A stretch of DNA of 64,000 nucleotides, taken from assembly GCF_900091415.1 (NCBI RefSeq), contig NZ_FMHU01000002.1, positions 1,116,001 through 1,180,000 on the forward strand, in the 5' to 3' direction. The DNA is from Micromonospora inyonensis. Lineage in GTDB: Bacteria; Actinomycetota; Actinomycetes; Mycobacteriales; Micromonosporaceae. A program made the translations under genes and the position numbers. Shown one piece after another: positions 8,887 through 17,359 of the stretch; position 1 is the stretch's first letter, and every line of letters begins with the position of its first letter. A model generated the notes under the pieces. The model was given only the letters and a program-made list of their open reading frames with translations, did not search any database and was not told the DNA's origin.

Positions 8887-9016
8887 TGTCTCAGTGAAGT
8901 TGCCCCGGTGAGTCGGCGCTGATCTGCGCTGGAGCAGGTTGAGTGAGACAGGTGGCTGAGATCTGTCTCATCGGGCTTGCCCCGGGATCGCGTTTGCCCC
9001 GGGGCGTTTCACTGAG
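8887..9016. repeat. Imperfect inverted-repeat element of about 130 bases
   Basis: CTCAGTGAAGTTGCCCCGG at about 8889-8907 reappears inverted at about 8997-9015 (GCCCCGGGGCGTTTCACTGAG), and a GAGACAG/CTGTCTC pair lies between. This could be a small non-autonomous element or the end of an older insertion sequence. The IS5-type element starts at its right edge. Confidence 0.35.
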
Positions 9017-10040
9017 AGACTGTCGGGTAACCAGTTCGGGGCGTTGCGTTACGGCGAGACACGTCGATGTCAAGTGCTCGACAAATGGATCATCCCCGCC
9101 ATGATCGCGTTGTGTGCGCAACTGCGACTGTGGCGGGGATGACGCTCGTTCATGCTATCCGTCGAGCTTGACCGATGCGATGTGGGCGGTCCTCGCGCCC
9201 TTGATGCCGGTACGCGACCTGCGTAAAGGCGGCCGGCCCCGCAAGTACGGCGATCGGCTGATCCTGGATTCGATCTTCTATGTGCTGCGGTCGGGCTGTC
9301 CGTGGCGGATGATGCCTCGCGATCTGGCGCCGCCGGACGCGGCGCATCGCTGGTTCACGACGTGGCGGAAGAACGGGACGTGGGATGCGATCCATGACGA
9401 GCTTCGCCGGCGGGTGCGGGTGGCCGCTGGTCGTGAGCCAGAGCCGTCCGCGGCGGTCCTGGACGCGCAGTCGATCAAATCCAGTGAGGGTGGCGAATGC
9501 CGTGGGTTCGACATGGGGAAGAAGACCACCGGCCGCAAACGGCACCTGGTCGTTGACACGATGGGGCTGATCCTGGTGGTGATGGTCACCTCCGCCTCCG
9601 TCAACGACCGTCCCGGTGGCCGGCGGATCCTGGCGCGGCTGGCCGAGGCGTTCACCACCATCGCCCTCGTGTGGGCCGACGGCGGCTACGCCAACAGCAT
9701 CGACTCCACTCTGCTGACCTGGGCGAAAGAGCAGCTCGGCATCCTGGTGGAGATCGTCAAGCGCAACGACGACGTCAAGGGCTTCAAGGTCCTACCGCGC
9801 CGGTGGGTGGTAGAGAGGACGCTGGGTTGGCTGGTCCGTAACCGGCGCCTGGCCCGGGACTACGAAAGGCTGACCGTCAACTCAGAGGCCATGATCAAGG
9901 TCGCGATGATTCGACTCATGACGATACGCCTGGCCGGACAGACGATCCGGTGGAACAACGCCATCGACCGCGAAGCCGCCCGACGCATCAACGCTGAACG
10001 ACTTCTCGCCGTGTAGCTGTCTGGTTACCCGACAGTCTCT
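9015..10040 (+). mobile_element. IS5-family insertion sequence, complete
   Basis: A perfect 20-base terminal inverted repeat (AGAGACTGTCGGGTAACCAG) lies at 9015-9034 and inverted at 10021-10040, enclosing one transposase gene, for 1026 bp in all. No clear target duplication is visible. The right end abuts a reverse transcriptase reading frame that stops within the element end, while the left flank carries unrelated sequence, so a deletion accompanied or followed insertion. Confidence 0.9.
9114..10016 (+). CDS. IS5-family transposase (DDE)
   Basis: The 300-residue protein starts at GTG 9114. The N-terminal DUF4096-like part (LTDAMWAVLAPLMP, GGRPRKYGDRLILDSIFYVL, GCPWRMMPRDL) is followed by the DDE core: D in VLDAQSIKSS, D in ALVWADGGYA, and E in RRWVVERTLGWLVRNRRLA. 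Length and motifs match the IS427/IS402-like branch of IS5. The frame is intact, so the element may be active. Confidence 0.92.
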   Translation: MRNCDCGGDDARSCYPSSLTDAMWAVLAPLMPVRDLRKGGRPRKYGDRLILDSIFYVLRSGCPWRMMPRDLAPPDAAHRWFTTWRKNGTWDAIHDELRRRVRVAAGREPEPSAAVLDAQSIKSSEGGECRGFDMGKKTTGRKRHLVVDTMGLILVVMVTSASVNDRPGGRRILARLAEAFTTIALVWADGGYANSIDSTLLTWAKEQLGILVEIVKRNDDVKGFKVLPRRWVVERTLGWLVRNRRLARDYERLTVNSEAMIKVAMIRLMTIRLAGQTIRWNNAIDREAARRINAERLLAV

Positions 10041-10509
10041 AAGAGACCGGCTTGAAGTCGGCCTCGAAGATCGGTTCCAGCACCAGCTTCAACGCGGCCT
10101 GAACAACCCGGTCGGCGATCGTGGGAATCCCCAGCCGCCGTACCTTCCCCGACCCACCCGGTTTGGGAATCTTTCTCTCCCGCACCGGAAGCGGCCGGAA
10201 CGTGCCCACCTTCAGCTGGGCCCGCAGATCGTCCAGGAACCCCGGAACACCGATCCGCTCTTCGACGTCGGCGACCGTGAGGCCGTCCACGCCGGCGGTT
10301 CGTGCTCCTTGATTGCCGGCGACCCGGTCAAATGCCATGATCAGCGTCGCCGGATCGTGCACGAGGTTGAACAAGTCGTCGAACCGGCGGCCACAGTCGG
10401 CCACCGCCCAACGGTGAAGTTTGGCCTGCATCTCCGATACCCGCCGGGACGGCCCTGACGAGCCCTGTTCCTGCGCGGCCCCGGTGTTCACCGAGGCATC
10501 TTTCGGCAT
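10039..10509 (-). pseudogene. ltrA: Group II intron reverse transcriptase/maturase, N-terminal fragment
   Basis: From ATG 10509, preceded by GGGAGGAGG, the frame codes about 156 residues of an LtrA-type protein. It has the N-terminal RT region (FDDLFNLVHDPATLIMAFDRV, GVDGLTVADVEE), FRPLPVRERKIPKPGGSGKVR and LGIPTIADRVVQAALKLVLEPIFEADF. A full protein is about 400-600 residues; here it ends where FxPxSYGFRP would follow, at the IS5 right end. The YADD catalytic core and maturase domain are missing, so this is a dead remnant. Confidence 0.88.
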
Positions 10510-10600
10510 TACAGCCTCCTCCCTTCGCAAATCCGCTGCCGCCCTTCCCCATGCACCGGGCTCTCCCCGGCTCGGAGTACTACGGCGGCTCCGCCCCGCT
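10510..10600 (-). ncRNA. Probable remnant of group II intron RNA upstream of the RT
   Basis: Read on the minus strand, the bases just upstream of the RT start carry a pattern resembling the stem that precedes group II intron ORFs (a GCCGGGGAGAGCCCGGT hairpin followed by GCATGGGGAAGGGC). The usual several hundred bases of domains I-III are absent, because plus-strand coding sequence begins near 10621. Identification is by eye only. Confidence 0.35.
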
Positions 10601-10620
10601 CGCCCCGTTCGGCAGTCGGT

Positions 10621-11400
10621 GTGCCTCTCCTCGCCGTCGCCACCGCTGCGAGCGTGTACGCCGAAGAGCAGCGCCGTAAGGCCATGGAGAGAGTCACCGA
10701 GCTTCTCGAGGAGCTGACCGCCGACAATCTCGACGCGGAGCGCGATCGCCTCAACGGCGCGACGACAGCCGTCGAGAGAGCGACGGCGCTTCTGCTCGAC
10801 AAGGGTGAGGTTGGACATTCCCTGGGCCTGGAACCCGCGGTGCACACCGTGGACACCGCCATCGCTGCGGCCGCCCGCCGGGCCGGCGCGTGGCGGGCGA
10901 AACTCGCAGCGTTCTCGTCCGAAGGTGTGGAGATCGCTGACCTCGTCAAGGCCTTCCCCGGGATCGACCAGCCCAACGGCGCCTTCCGCGTCGAGCTCCG
11001 GCTCGCCTCGCTGGCGATCGCCACGAAGCGACGTGTCGCGGTTCTCCAAGCCGTGGAGCACGCCCAGAAGTCTCCGGAGCTCGACTTCCGTCGCTTCACG
11101 GCGATGCTGCAGGACGAGCAGCGAAGCGTGGACGAACTCCAGAGCGAGCTGCGCGGGCTTCTGGTCGACTTGGCGGAGCTCCGGCTCCGTGCTCCCACCA
11201 AGAGCTTCACGGACCGCCTGCTGACGCAAGGCGAAGTGAACAACCTGCTCGCCTGGCCGGGACGCCTGCGACAACTGGCGGCCGAGGAGTCGGTGGTCGC
11301 CTCGGAGCTTTCCGATGTCGAGATCGGCCTCGTCCAGCGGGCGGACGGGAAGGTACTGGTTCTGCCCGCAGAGGCGTTGCCACGCGATCACGCAGCCTGA
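10621..11400 (+). CDS. Orphan ORF, 259 residues, probably N-terminally truncated
   Basis: The frame opens at GTG 10621 just at the edge of the intron remnant and has convincing codon use. Residues 14-50 are rich in Glu/Arg/Leu heptads (YAEEQRRKAMERVTELLEEL), suggesting a coiled coil. Later segments include AFPGIDQPNGAFRVELRLAS and QDEQRSVDELQSELRGLLVD, again helical. No signal peptide or catalytic motif is seen and I do not recognise the family. The start may be artificial: the gene probably began further left before the intron/IS rearrangement. Confidence 0.55.
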   Translation: MPLLAVATAASVYAEEQRRKAMERVTELLEELTADNLDAERDRLNGATTAVERATALLLDKGEVGHSLGLEPAVHTVDTAIAAAARRAGAWRAKLAAFSSEGVEIADLVKAFPGIDQPNGAFRVELRLASLAIATKRRVAVLQAVEHAQKSPELDFRRFTAMLQDEQRSVDELQSELRGLLVDLAELRLRAPTKSFTDRLLTQGEVNNLLAWPGRLRQLAAEESVVASELSDVEIGLVQRADGKVLVLPAEALPRDHAA

Positions 11401-11432
11401 GCCGACTGCCGCCACTCCAGGTTCAGTGGCCG

Positions 11433-11462
11433 TCTCCTACACCACCTGCGGGGACGTAACCG
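11433..11462. repeat. Orphan 30-base sequence resembling an IS256-type end, copy 1
   Basis: TCTCCTACACCACCTGCG followed by G, GGACGT, A and ACCG is repeated at 39720-39749 with two mismatches. From memory it resembles IS256-family element ends in actinomycetes. No IS256 transposase accompanies either copy. Confidence 0.4.
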
Positions 11463-11524
11463 AGCAAGCGACGGACCGGTACGGCGGAACCAGCGGGGCG
11501 GCGTTGCCGGATGAGGTCTAGGAC

Positions 11525-13037
11525 CAACGCCGCTCGGTTAAGGTCCGGCGGGTGTTTCGCAATGGTTTGTGATGATGTCGATTGCGATGGTGGCTTTGTA
11601 GCTGCGCCGGTCTATGTTGGGTCCGCGGGCTTGGTACTTGGAGTTCGAGCGTTTGATCATCCGGGTTTTCACCCGGATCCGGCGGTCGGGTAGCAGGTGG
11701 GCCAGGACCACGCGGCCGATGGCGCCGACCAGGTCGATGACCGTGTCAGCGATGACGCCGGCGGCGTTGGTGATCTGGTCGCGGGCGGTGTTCAGGGCGA
11801 TGGTGAAGCTGTCCCGGTCGGGGCTGGTGGCGGGCTGGCTGTCGGTGGCATCGGTCATAGCGGTGCGGAGGACCTGGTAGACGGTGAGCAGGGCGTAGAT
11901 CTCCTGGTCGATGCCGCCGGGGGTGCGGGCACGCAGGACCCGGCCGCCGAGGATGCTGGATTTCAGCTCCAGATAGGCGGTTTCGATCTCCCATCTGCGG
12001 TGATACAGCTTCATCAATTCGCCGGCGGGATGGGTGTGCGGGTCGAGCAGGGTGGTGATCAGCCGGTAGCCACCGGTGCGGATGCCGTCGGTGGTGGTGA
12101 CGCTGATCTGGGCGTCGATGACCCGCACCCGTACCGTGCCGATGGTCGAGAGCCAGGACCCGTCGCGGTAGCGGGTGATCACGGGCAGGCGGCGGCCGTT
12201 CTTGCAGCGGATCAGCAGGTCGGCCCTGGTCGCGGCGAGTGTGGTGATGAGGTCGGCGGCGGCATAGTTACGGTCGGCCAGCAACAGCATCCCGGCCCGC
12301 AGGCTACGGGCCAGGGTGCGGGCCTGGTCGAGTTCACCGGTGCTGACCGGGCCGAACACGGCGTCGATGATCGAGCGGGTGCCGCAGGTCAGCAGGACAC
12401 TCAGCCTCACTGCCGGGTAGCCGGCCCCGCCGTGGTTACCCCGTTGTTTGCGGTAACGGTCCCGGACCGCCTCGGCGTCGGCTACCGACATCATGGTCCC
12501 GTCGATCGCGGTCACCAGCAGCCCCCGCCAGCGCACGGCATGGTTCGCCGTGGTGACGGCCGGGCCACGGAGCAGATCAAACAACGCCCGCAGCGGCGCG
12601 GACCCGAGCCGCTGCCGTGCCTCACGTAACGTCCCCGAGGACGGCTCGGCCAGGCCCAGCCCGGCCAGACCGGCGGTCAGTTTCTGCCACACCTGCCCGT
12701 AGCCGAGTTCGGCGAACAGACAACCTGCCAGAACGAGATAGACCACCACCCGGGCCGGCAGCAGTCGGATCCGCTGCTGCGTACGGCGGGTCGCAGCGAG
12801 GATCTCATCGACCATCTCGAAGGGTATGAACTGGGTCAACTCACCCAGATGACCCGGTGCGAACACACCCGCGGCTACCCTCACCGTACGGGTTATGGCA
12901 ATCTGATCGACCAAAGCGGAGTTCCTGGTCTCGAGGGTGTCTTGGAGTGACTCACCTCAATACCGGAACTCCGCTTCCTCATGCCCGAACGACACACCCC
13001 TCGACAGCCACCACAACGCCTTAACCGAGCGGCGTTG
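11525..13037 (-). mobile_element. IS4-family insertion sequence, complete
   Basis: A 19-base inverted repeat (CAACGCCGCTCGGTTAAGG) lies at 11525-11543 and inverted at 13019-13037, enclosing one transposase. CTAG occurs 3 bases outside each end (left CTAGGAC, right CATCTAG), so the true ends may be CTAG-flanked with CTAG as target duplication. Because CTAG is palindromic this cannot be told from extended terminal repeats. Confidence 0.88.
11538..12914 (-). CDS. IS4-family transposase
   Basis: The 458-residue protein starts at TTG 12914. It has an N-terminal domain like other actinobacterial IS4 transposases (ELTQFIPFEMVDEILAATRR, RIRLLPARVVVYLVLAGCLF). The DDE residues are D in VTAIDGTMMS, D in LLLADRNYAA, and E in the family signature Y-2-R-3-E-6-K, read here as YHRRWEIETAYLELK. 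The frame is intact. It is expressed away from the downstream fructosamine operon. Confidence 0.9.
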   Translation of the reverse strand: MVDQIAITRTVRVAAGVFAPGHLGELTQFIPFEMVDEILAATRRTQQRIRLLPARVVVYLVLAGCLFAELGYGQVWQKLTAGLAGLGLAEPSSGTLREARQRLGSAPLRALFDLLRGPAVTTANHAVRWRGLLVTAIDGTMMSVADAEAVRDRYRKQRGNHGGAGYPAVRLSVLLTCGTRSIIDAVFGPVSTGELDQARTLARSLRAGMLLLADRNYAAADLITTLAATRADLLIRCKNGRRLPVITRYRDGSWLSTIGTVRVRVIDAQISVTTTDGIRTGGYRLITTLLDPHTHPAGELMKLYHRRWEIETAYLELKSSILGGRVLRARTPGGIDQEIYALLTVYQVLRTAMTDATDSQPATSPDRDSFTIALNTARDQITNAAGVIADTVIDLVGAIGRVVLAHLLPDRRIRVKTRMIKRSNSKYQARGPNIDRRSYKATIAIDIITNHCETPAGP

Positions 13038-13381
13038 CATCTAGAGCGCACTGAAGACGCCAAACATGGTCGTATCGGACGGATGGCGCCACGTCTACGG
13101 TAGTTCCCCGGGTGTGCGCTGAGAGCCCTCGTCGTTGCGGAGCAAATCTCCGGCTCCGGGGGCACCGTGCGTAACGGAGCATTGCCCATCTGTTAGATCC
13201 AATTACGAGCTCGTTCACACTCTTGACATGCTCATCAGACAACACGAAACTATCGTCCATCGACTTGCCGAGTCATCAGACAACTGAGGTCGGTGATGCA
13301 TTGCAAGTCAGGGACAACAGGGCGGAAGCCCGATCGCTCAGCGCGAGCACCACGCGTTCCGCACGAAAGTGAGCCAGAGCC
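13038..13381. other. Intergenic region upstream of the fructosamine operon
   Basis: No gene is supported here. It should carry the operon promoter and the GntR-type operator. A TTGACA at 13223-13228 followed by an AT-rich AACTAT at 13248-13253 (19-base gap) is the only promoter-like pair seen. Confidence 0.4.
13223..13253 (+). promoter_or_regulatory. Weak candidate promoter for the frl operon
   Basis: TTGACA then 19 bases then AACTAT, about 130 bases ahead of the deglycase start. The gap is longer than the usual 17 bases, so support is weak. Confidence 0.25.
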
Positions 13382-14395
13382 TTGCTGAACTTCGACGAAG
13401 CCCGTTTCGTGGCCATCCAGGCGTCCGCGGTCGCCCTGGCCGAGTCGATCGACGCCCTCGTCGGCCGGCTGCTGAACATGGGCGCCCAGAATCTCTTCTT
13501 CCTCGGTGCCGGCGGCGCCGGTGTCCTCATGCAACCGGCGGCGCAGCTCATGCAGCGTGAGTCGGCGTTCCCCACGTTCCTCGAGAACGCGGCGGAGCTG
13601 CTGGCCGTGGACTCGAAGAACCTGGGCCCGCAGTCCATCGTCGTCATCCCCTCGCTGTCGGGCACGACCAGGGAGGCCCTGGCAATCAGCGAGTTCGCTC
13701 AGAAGAGGGGCGCCACGGTCGTCGCGCTGACGGGGAACGACGAGTCCCCGCTGGCGAAGGCGGCCGATCACAACTTCACCGTCCGGGCCGCCGACGACAC
13801 CTCGTCCGAGTCCTTCTATCTGCAGTCGCTGCTGATCGCCCTCTCGATCCAGAAGCACCGCGGCGAGCGGGAGGACTACGCCGAGCTGGTGAGCGGACTG
13901 AAGTCACTGCCGGGCCACCTGCTCGAGATCAAGCGCGCGTTCGAGGGTCGCGCCGCCGAGCTGGCCATCCAGTTCTCCGACGAGCGCTACCACATCCTCA
14001 CCGGGGCCGGCCCGTCCTGGACCGAGTCGTGGTACTTCGCCACCTGCATCCTGGAGGAGATGCAGTGGATCCGGACGCGGCCGGTGCACGCCTCGGACTT
14101 CTTCCACGGAACGCTGGAACTCGTCGAGAAGGGCGTCAGCGTCTTTCTGCTCAAGGGAGAAGGCCCCACCCGTGAGCTCGCCGAGCGGGTCGAGCGCTTC
14201 GTCCCGACCGTGACCGACACGTTCACCGTCATCGACACGGCCGACTTCGCGATGCCCGGCGTCGGCGCCGGACTGCGCGCCCTCGTGAGCCACGTCGTGC
14301 ACGCGACCGTTCTCGAGCGCTTCAGCGCCCACCTCGAGAAGGTCCGCAACCACCCTCTGACGACCCGACGGTACTACCGCCGCATCGACTACTGA
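13382..14395 (+). CDS. frlB: FrlB-like fructosamine-6-phosphate deglycase (SIS domain)
   Basis: This cytoplasmic enzyme would split a phosphorylated Amadori compound into glucose 6-phosphate and a free amine or amino acid. The 337-residue protein begins at TTG 13382, the first start after an in-frame stop at 13370. It holds two SIS halves: LFFLGAGGAGVLMQPAAQL and VVIPSLSGTTREALAIS in the first, HILTGAGPSWTESWYFATCI and HASDFFHGTLELVEKGV in the second. The His/Glu-bearing second-half motif and the C-terminal RRYYRRIDY match E. coli FrlB (ERRYYGGLVEY, from memory). It is the first gene of the operon; the FrlD-like kinase four genes on strongly supports the call. The exact amine partner is unknown. 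Confidence 0.85.
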   Translation: MLNFDEARFVAIQASAVALAESIDALVGRLLNMGAQNLFFLGAGGAGVLMQPAAQLMQRESAFPTFLENAAELLAVDSKNLGPQSIVVIPSLSGTTREALAISEFAQKRGATVVALTGNDESPLAKAADHNFTVRAADDTSSESFYLQSLLIALSIQKHRGEREDYAELVSGLKSLPGHLLEIKRAFEGRAAELAIQFSDERYHILTGAGPSWTESWYFATCILEEMQWIRTRPVHASDFFHGTLELVEKGVSVFLLKGEGPTRELAERVERFVPTVTDTFTVIDTADFAMPGVGAGLRALVSHVVHATVLERFSAHLEKVRNHPLTTRRYYRRIDY

Positions 14396-14413
14396 CCCAG
14401 ATAAGGAACCCCC

Positions 14414-15490
14414 ATGGTTAATCGGAAGGCCCTCGCCGCCTCCAGCGCGGCGCTCCTCATGATGGGCCTCGTGGCCTGCTCGTCGGAGAGCGGCTCCTCA
14501 GCCGACGGTGACGACAAGAAGGTGTCGGTCTCGCTGATCATCAAGACCCAGGGCACCTCCTTCTTCAAGAAGATGGCCGACGGCGCCACGAAGGCCTCGC
14601 AGGACCTGGGCGTGGACCTGACCGTCGCCGCCGGCAAGGTCGACGGCGATGAGGAAACCCAGATCCAGGCCATCGAGAACGCCATCTCCCGCGGCGACCA
14701 GGGCATCCTCATCACCCCGAACGGGCCGGGAGTCTTCGACGCCATCGCCAAGGCGCGGGACGCCGGCGTGAAGGTCATCGCCCTCGACACGGTGCCGGAC
14801 CCGGCGTCGCTGGTCGACACGACTTACGCCACCGACAACTTCGAGGCGGGCCGCCTGGTCGGCGAGTGGACGGCGAAGAAGCTCGACGGCAAGGACGCGA
14901 CCATCGCCCTTCTCGACCTGTTCGGCGACAAGGTGCTGACCGTGGACTACGACCGGAACCAGGGGTTCCTCACCGGAATGGGCATCGACGTGGCGGACCG
15001 CAAGGTCAACGGCGACGAGGCCAAGACCGGCAACTACACGGGCGGGAAGGGCGGCAAGTACACCATCGTCGGCAACCTGCCGACGAAGGGCACCGAGGAC
15101 GGCGGCCGCACCGCGACCGAGACGCTGCTCAGCAAGAACCCGAACATCAACGTCATCTACGGCATCAATGAGCCGGCCTCGTACGGCGGCTATCAGGCGC
15201 TGAAGGCGGCGGGCAAGACCGAGGGCCTGATCACGGTCTCGATCGACGGCGCCTGCGACGGCGTGAACTACGTCAAGGACGGCATCCTGCAGGCCACCGC
15301 CCAGCAGTACCCGCTGAAGATGGCGGAGATGGGCGTCAAGGCCATCCACGACCTGGTGGTCAACGGCACGGAGCCGAAGTCGGACGAGGGCAAGGACTTC
15401 GTCAGCACCGGCGTCAACCTCGTGACCCAAGACCCTCAGGACGGCGTGAAGAGCATCGACACGACCGAGGGCCTCAAGGATTGTTTCTGA
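14414..15490 (+). CDS. Sugar ABC transporter substrate-binding lipoprotein (ribose/fructose type)
   Basis: Captures the substrate outside the cell for the permease/ATPase encoded next. The 358-residue protein has a lipoprotein signal (SAALLMMGLVACSS, Cys at about residue 22) and a type I periplasmic-binding fold: VSLIIKTQGTSFFKKMADGA, IQAIENAISRGDQGILITPN, VKVIALDTVPD and the hinge-region VIYGINEPASYGGYQALKAA. It is closest in style to FrcB-like proteins of the CUT2 class. It starts at ATG 14414, preceded by AGGAAC, 18 bases after frlB. In context the ligand is probably a fructosyl amino acid or peptide rather than a free sugar. Confidence 0.88.
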   Translation: MVNRKALAASSAALLMMGLVACSSESGSSADGDDKKVSVSLIIKTQGTSFFKKMADGATKASQDLGVDLTVAAGKVDGDEETQIQAIENAISRGDQGILITPNGPGVFDAIAKARDAGVKVIALDTVPDPASLVDTTYATDNFEAGRLVGEWTAKKLDGKDATIALLDLFGDKVLTVDYDRNQGFLTGMGIDVADRKVNGDEAKTGNYTGGKGGKYTIVGNLPTKGTEDGGRTATETLLSKNPNINVIYGINEPASYGGYQALKAAGKTEGLITVSIDGACDGVNYVKDGILQATAQQYPLKMAEMGVKAIHDLVVNGTEPKSDEGKDFVSTGVNLVTQDPQDGVKSIDTTEGLKDCF

Positions 15491-15548
15491 CGGCGGGAGG
15501 GCGGGGTTGCGTGAGCACCCCCGCCCGGCTCAGTTCTGGAGAACTCAG

Positions 15549-16586
15549 ATGACCAACACGGTACCGCCGCCGACCGCGGCACCAGATCTGTCTTCGGCCT
15601 TTCTCGACCGCTCGACACCTCTTTCTCGTTTGCGCGACCTGCTGCACCGGCATCCCGCCATCAGCCCCGCCGTCGTCCTCGTCGTCTCGGTGCTCGTGTT
15701 CGGACTGCTCAACGACCGTTTCCTGGCTCCGGCCAACCTTTCCCTGATCACCCAGCAGGTCGCTGTCGTCGGCACCCTCGCGATCGCGCAGACCCTGGTC
15801 ATCCTGACCGCGGGGATCGATCTCTCGGTCGGCGCGGCCATGATCCTGGCAGCCATGGTGATGGCTCAGTCGGCGTCGTCCACCGGTGTACCGCCGACGC
15901 TCAGCCTGGTGCTCGGGCTCCTCGCCGGCATCGCCGCGGGCGGCCTGAACGGGCTGCTCGTGACCCGTCTCAAGCTTCCGCCGTTCATCGTGACACTGGG
16001 GACGCTGAGCATCTTCACCGCTCTGACACTGCTCTACAGCGGCGGCAACACGGTGCGCGGCTCGCAGTTGTCCGACACGCTCACCCTCACCGGCAACACT
16101 CTTCCGGTGCTCGGCATCAAGATCAGCATCGGCGTGCTCATCATGCTCGCCCTCTACATCCTGATCGCGTACGTCTTGAACCGGACGGCGTGGGGACGGC
16201 ACGTCTACGCCGTGGGCGACGACAAGGAAGCCGCGCGGCTCTCGGGTATCCGCGTGGACCGGGTGCTCGCCTCGGTCTACCTCGTCGCCGGGGCGATCAT
16301 CGCGGTCACCGCGTGGATCCAGATCGGGCGTACCAACGCTGCCAGCCCGAACTCCGGCATCGACCTCAACCTGGACTCCATCACCGCGGTCGTCATCGGT
16401 GGGACGAGCCTGTTCGGTGGCCGGGGCGTCATCTGGGGCACGCTGCTGGGCGCCCTCATCGTGGGTGTGTTCCGCAACGGCCTGGCACTCGCCGGCCTTG
16501 ACGTCCTCTATCAGACCCTGACGGTCGGAATCCTGGTGATCGCGGCCGTGGCAGTCGACCAGTGGATCCGGAAGGCGAAGTCATGA
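15549..16586 (+). CDS. ABC transporter permease, CUT2 (ribose/fructose) family
   Basis: Inner-membrane channel of the importer. From ATG 15549, preceded by CTGGAGAAC, the 345-residue protein has about nine hydrophobic segments, starting with AISPAVVLVVSVLVFGLL. It carries the family hallmarks LVILTAGIDLSVGAAMILAA and ITAVVIGGTSLFGGRGVIWG, the loop that contacts the ATPase. An upstream TTG at 15507 is less likely. Its TGA overlaps the ATPase start by 4 bases, implying coupled translation. Confidence 0.93.
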   Translation: MTNTVPPPTAAPDLSSAFLDRSTPLSRLRDLLHRHPAISPAVVLVVSVLVFGLLNDRFLAPANLSLITQQVAVVGTLAIAQTLVILTAGIDLSVGAAMILAAMVMAQSASSTGVPPTLSLVLGLLAGIAAGGLNGLLVTRLKLPPFIVTLGTLSIFTALTLLYSGGNTVRGSQLSDTLTLTGNTLPVLGIKISIGVLIMLALYILIAYVLNRTAWGRHVYAVGDDKEAARLSGIRVDRVLASVYLVAGAIIAVTAWIQIGRTNAASPNSGIDLNLDSITAVVIGGTSLFGGRGVIWGTLLGALIVGVFRNGLALAGLDVLYQTLTVGILVIAAVAVDQWIRKAKS

Positions 16587-17359
16587 CGGCCGAGACAGTT
16601 GCCCGCATGCCCGTCCTCGAGGCACGGGACCTGGTCAAGACGTACGGACGGGTGGTCGGCCTTGACGGAGTCGGGCTCCAGCTCTTCCCGGGCGAGATCC
16701 TCGCCGTGGTCGGCGACAACGGCGCCGGCAAATCCACGCTGATCAAGTGCCTGACCGGTGCGGAGACCCCTACCTCGGGTCAGCTGTTCGTCAACGGCTC
16801 GCCGGTCAGTTTCAAGCGGCCCCAGGACGCGCGGGACGCGGGACTGGAGACGGTCTACCAGACGCTGGCGGTCTCCCCGACGCTCGACGTCGCTTCCAAC
16901 CTCTTCCTCGGGCGGGAGATCCGGCGCAAGGGCCTCGCCGGGACGATGTTGCGGGCCCTCGACGTCAAGAGAATGCGCGAGCGGGCTCGGGCCGAATTGG
17001 CCGCGTTGGGAATCTCGACGCTGCAGGACGTGACCGTGCCGGTCGAGAACCTCTCCGGCGGCCAGCGTCAGGCCGTCGCGGTGGCCCGGGCCGCGGCCTT
17101 CGGATCGAAAGTCGTCGTGCTGGACGAGCCGACCGCCGCGCTCGGGGTGCGCGAGTCCAACCAGGTGCTCCAGCTGATCAGAACCTTGCGCGACCGGGGC
17201 ACCGCGGTCATTCTGATCAGCCACAACATGCCCCAGGTGTTCGAGGTCGCCGACCGCATCCACATTCAGCGCCTGGGGAAGTGCGCCGGCACCATCACCC
17301 CGCAGAGCCACTCGATGACCGACGCCGTCGCGATCATGACCGGAGCGCAGACCTTATGA
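16583..17359 (+). CDS. Sugar ABC transporter ATP-binding protein
   Basis: Energises the importer. The 258-residue single-domain ATPase has Walker A GDNGAGKSTLIK, signature LSGGQRQAVAVARA, Walker B KVVVLDEPTAALG and switch ILISHNMPQVFEVADR. RbsA-type ATPases are about 500 residues with two domains; the single-domain form matches FrcA-like systems. It starts at ATG 16583 inside the permease stop and overlaps the kinase start by 4 bases. Confidence 0.93.
   Translation: MTAETVARMPVLEARDLVKTYGRVVGLDGVGLQLFPGEILAVVGDNGAGKSTLIKCLTGAETPTSGQLFVNGSPVSFKRPQDARDAGLETVYQTLAVSPTLDVASNLFLGREIRRKGLAGTMLRALDVKRMRERARAELAALGISTLQDVTVPVENLSGGQRQAVAVARAAAFGSKVVVLDEPTAALGVRESNQVLQLIRTLRDRGTAVILISHNMPQVFEVADRIHIQRLGKCAGTITPQSHSMTDAVAIMTGAQTL

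Noticed and set aside
10509..11243. Minus-strand ORF antisense to the orphan ORF
   Set aside because: Ser/Arg-rich low-quality translation; the plus frame 10621-11400 has normal composition. The long minus ORF reaching 10039 only gains meaning from 10509 downward, where the RT starts.
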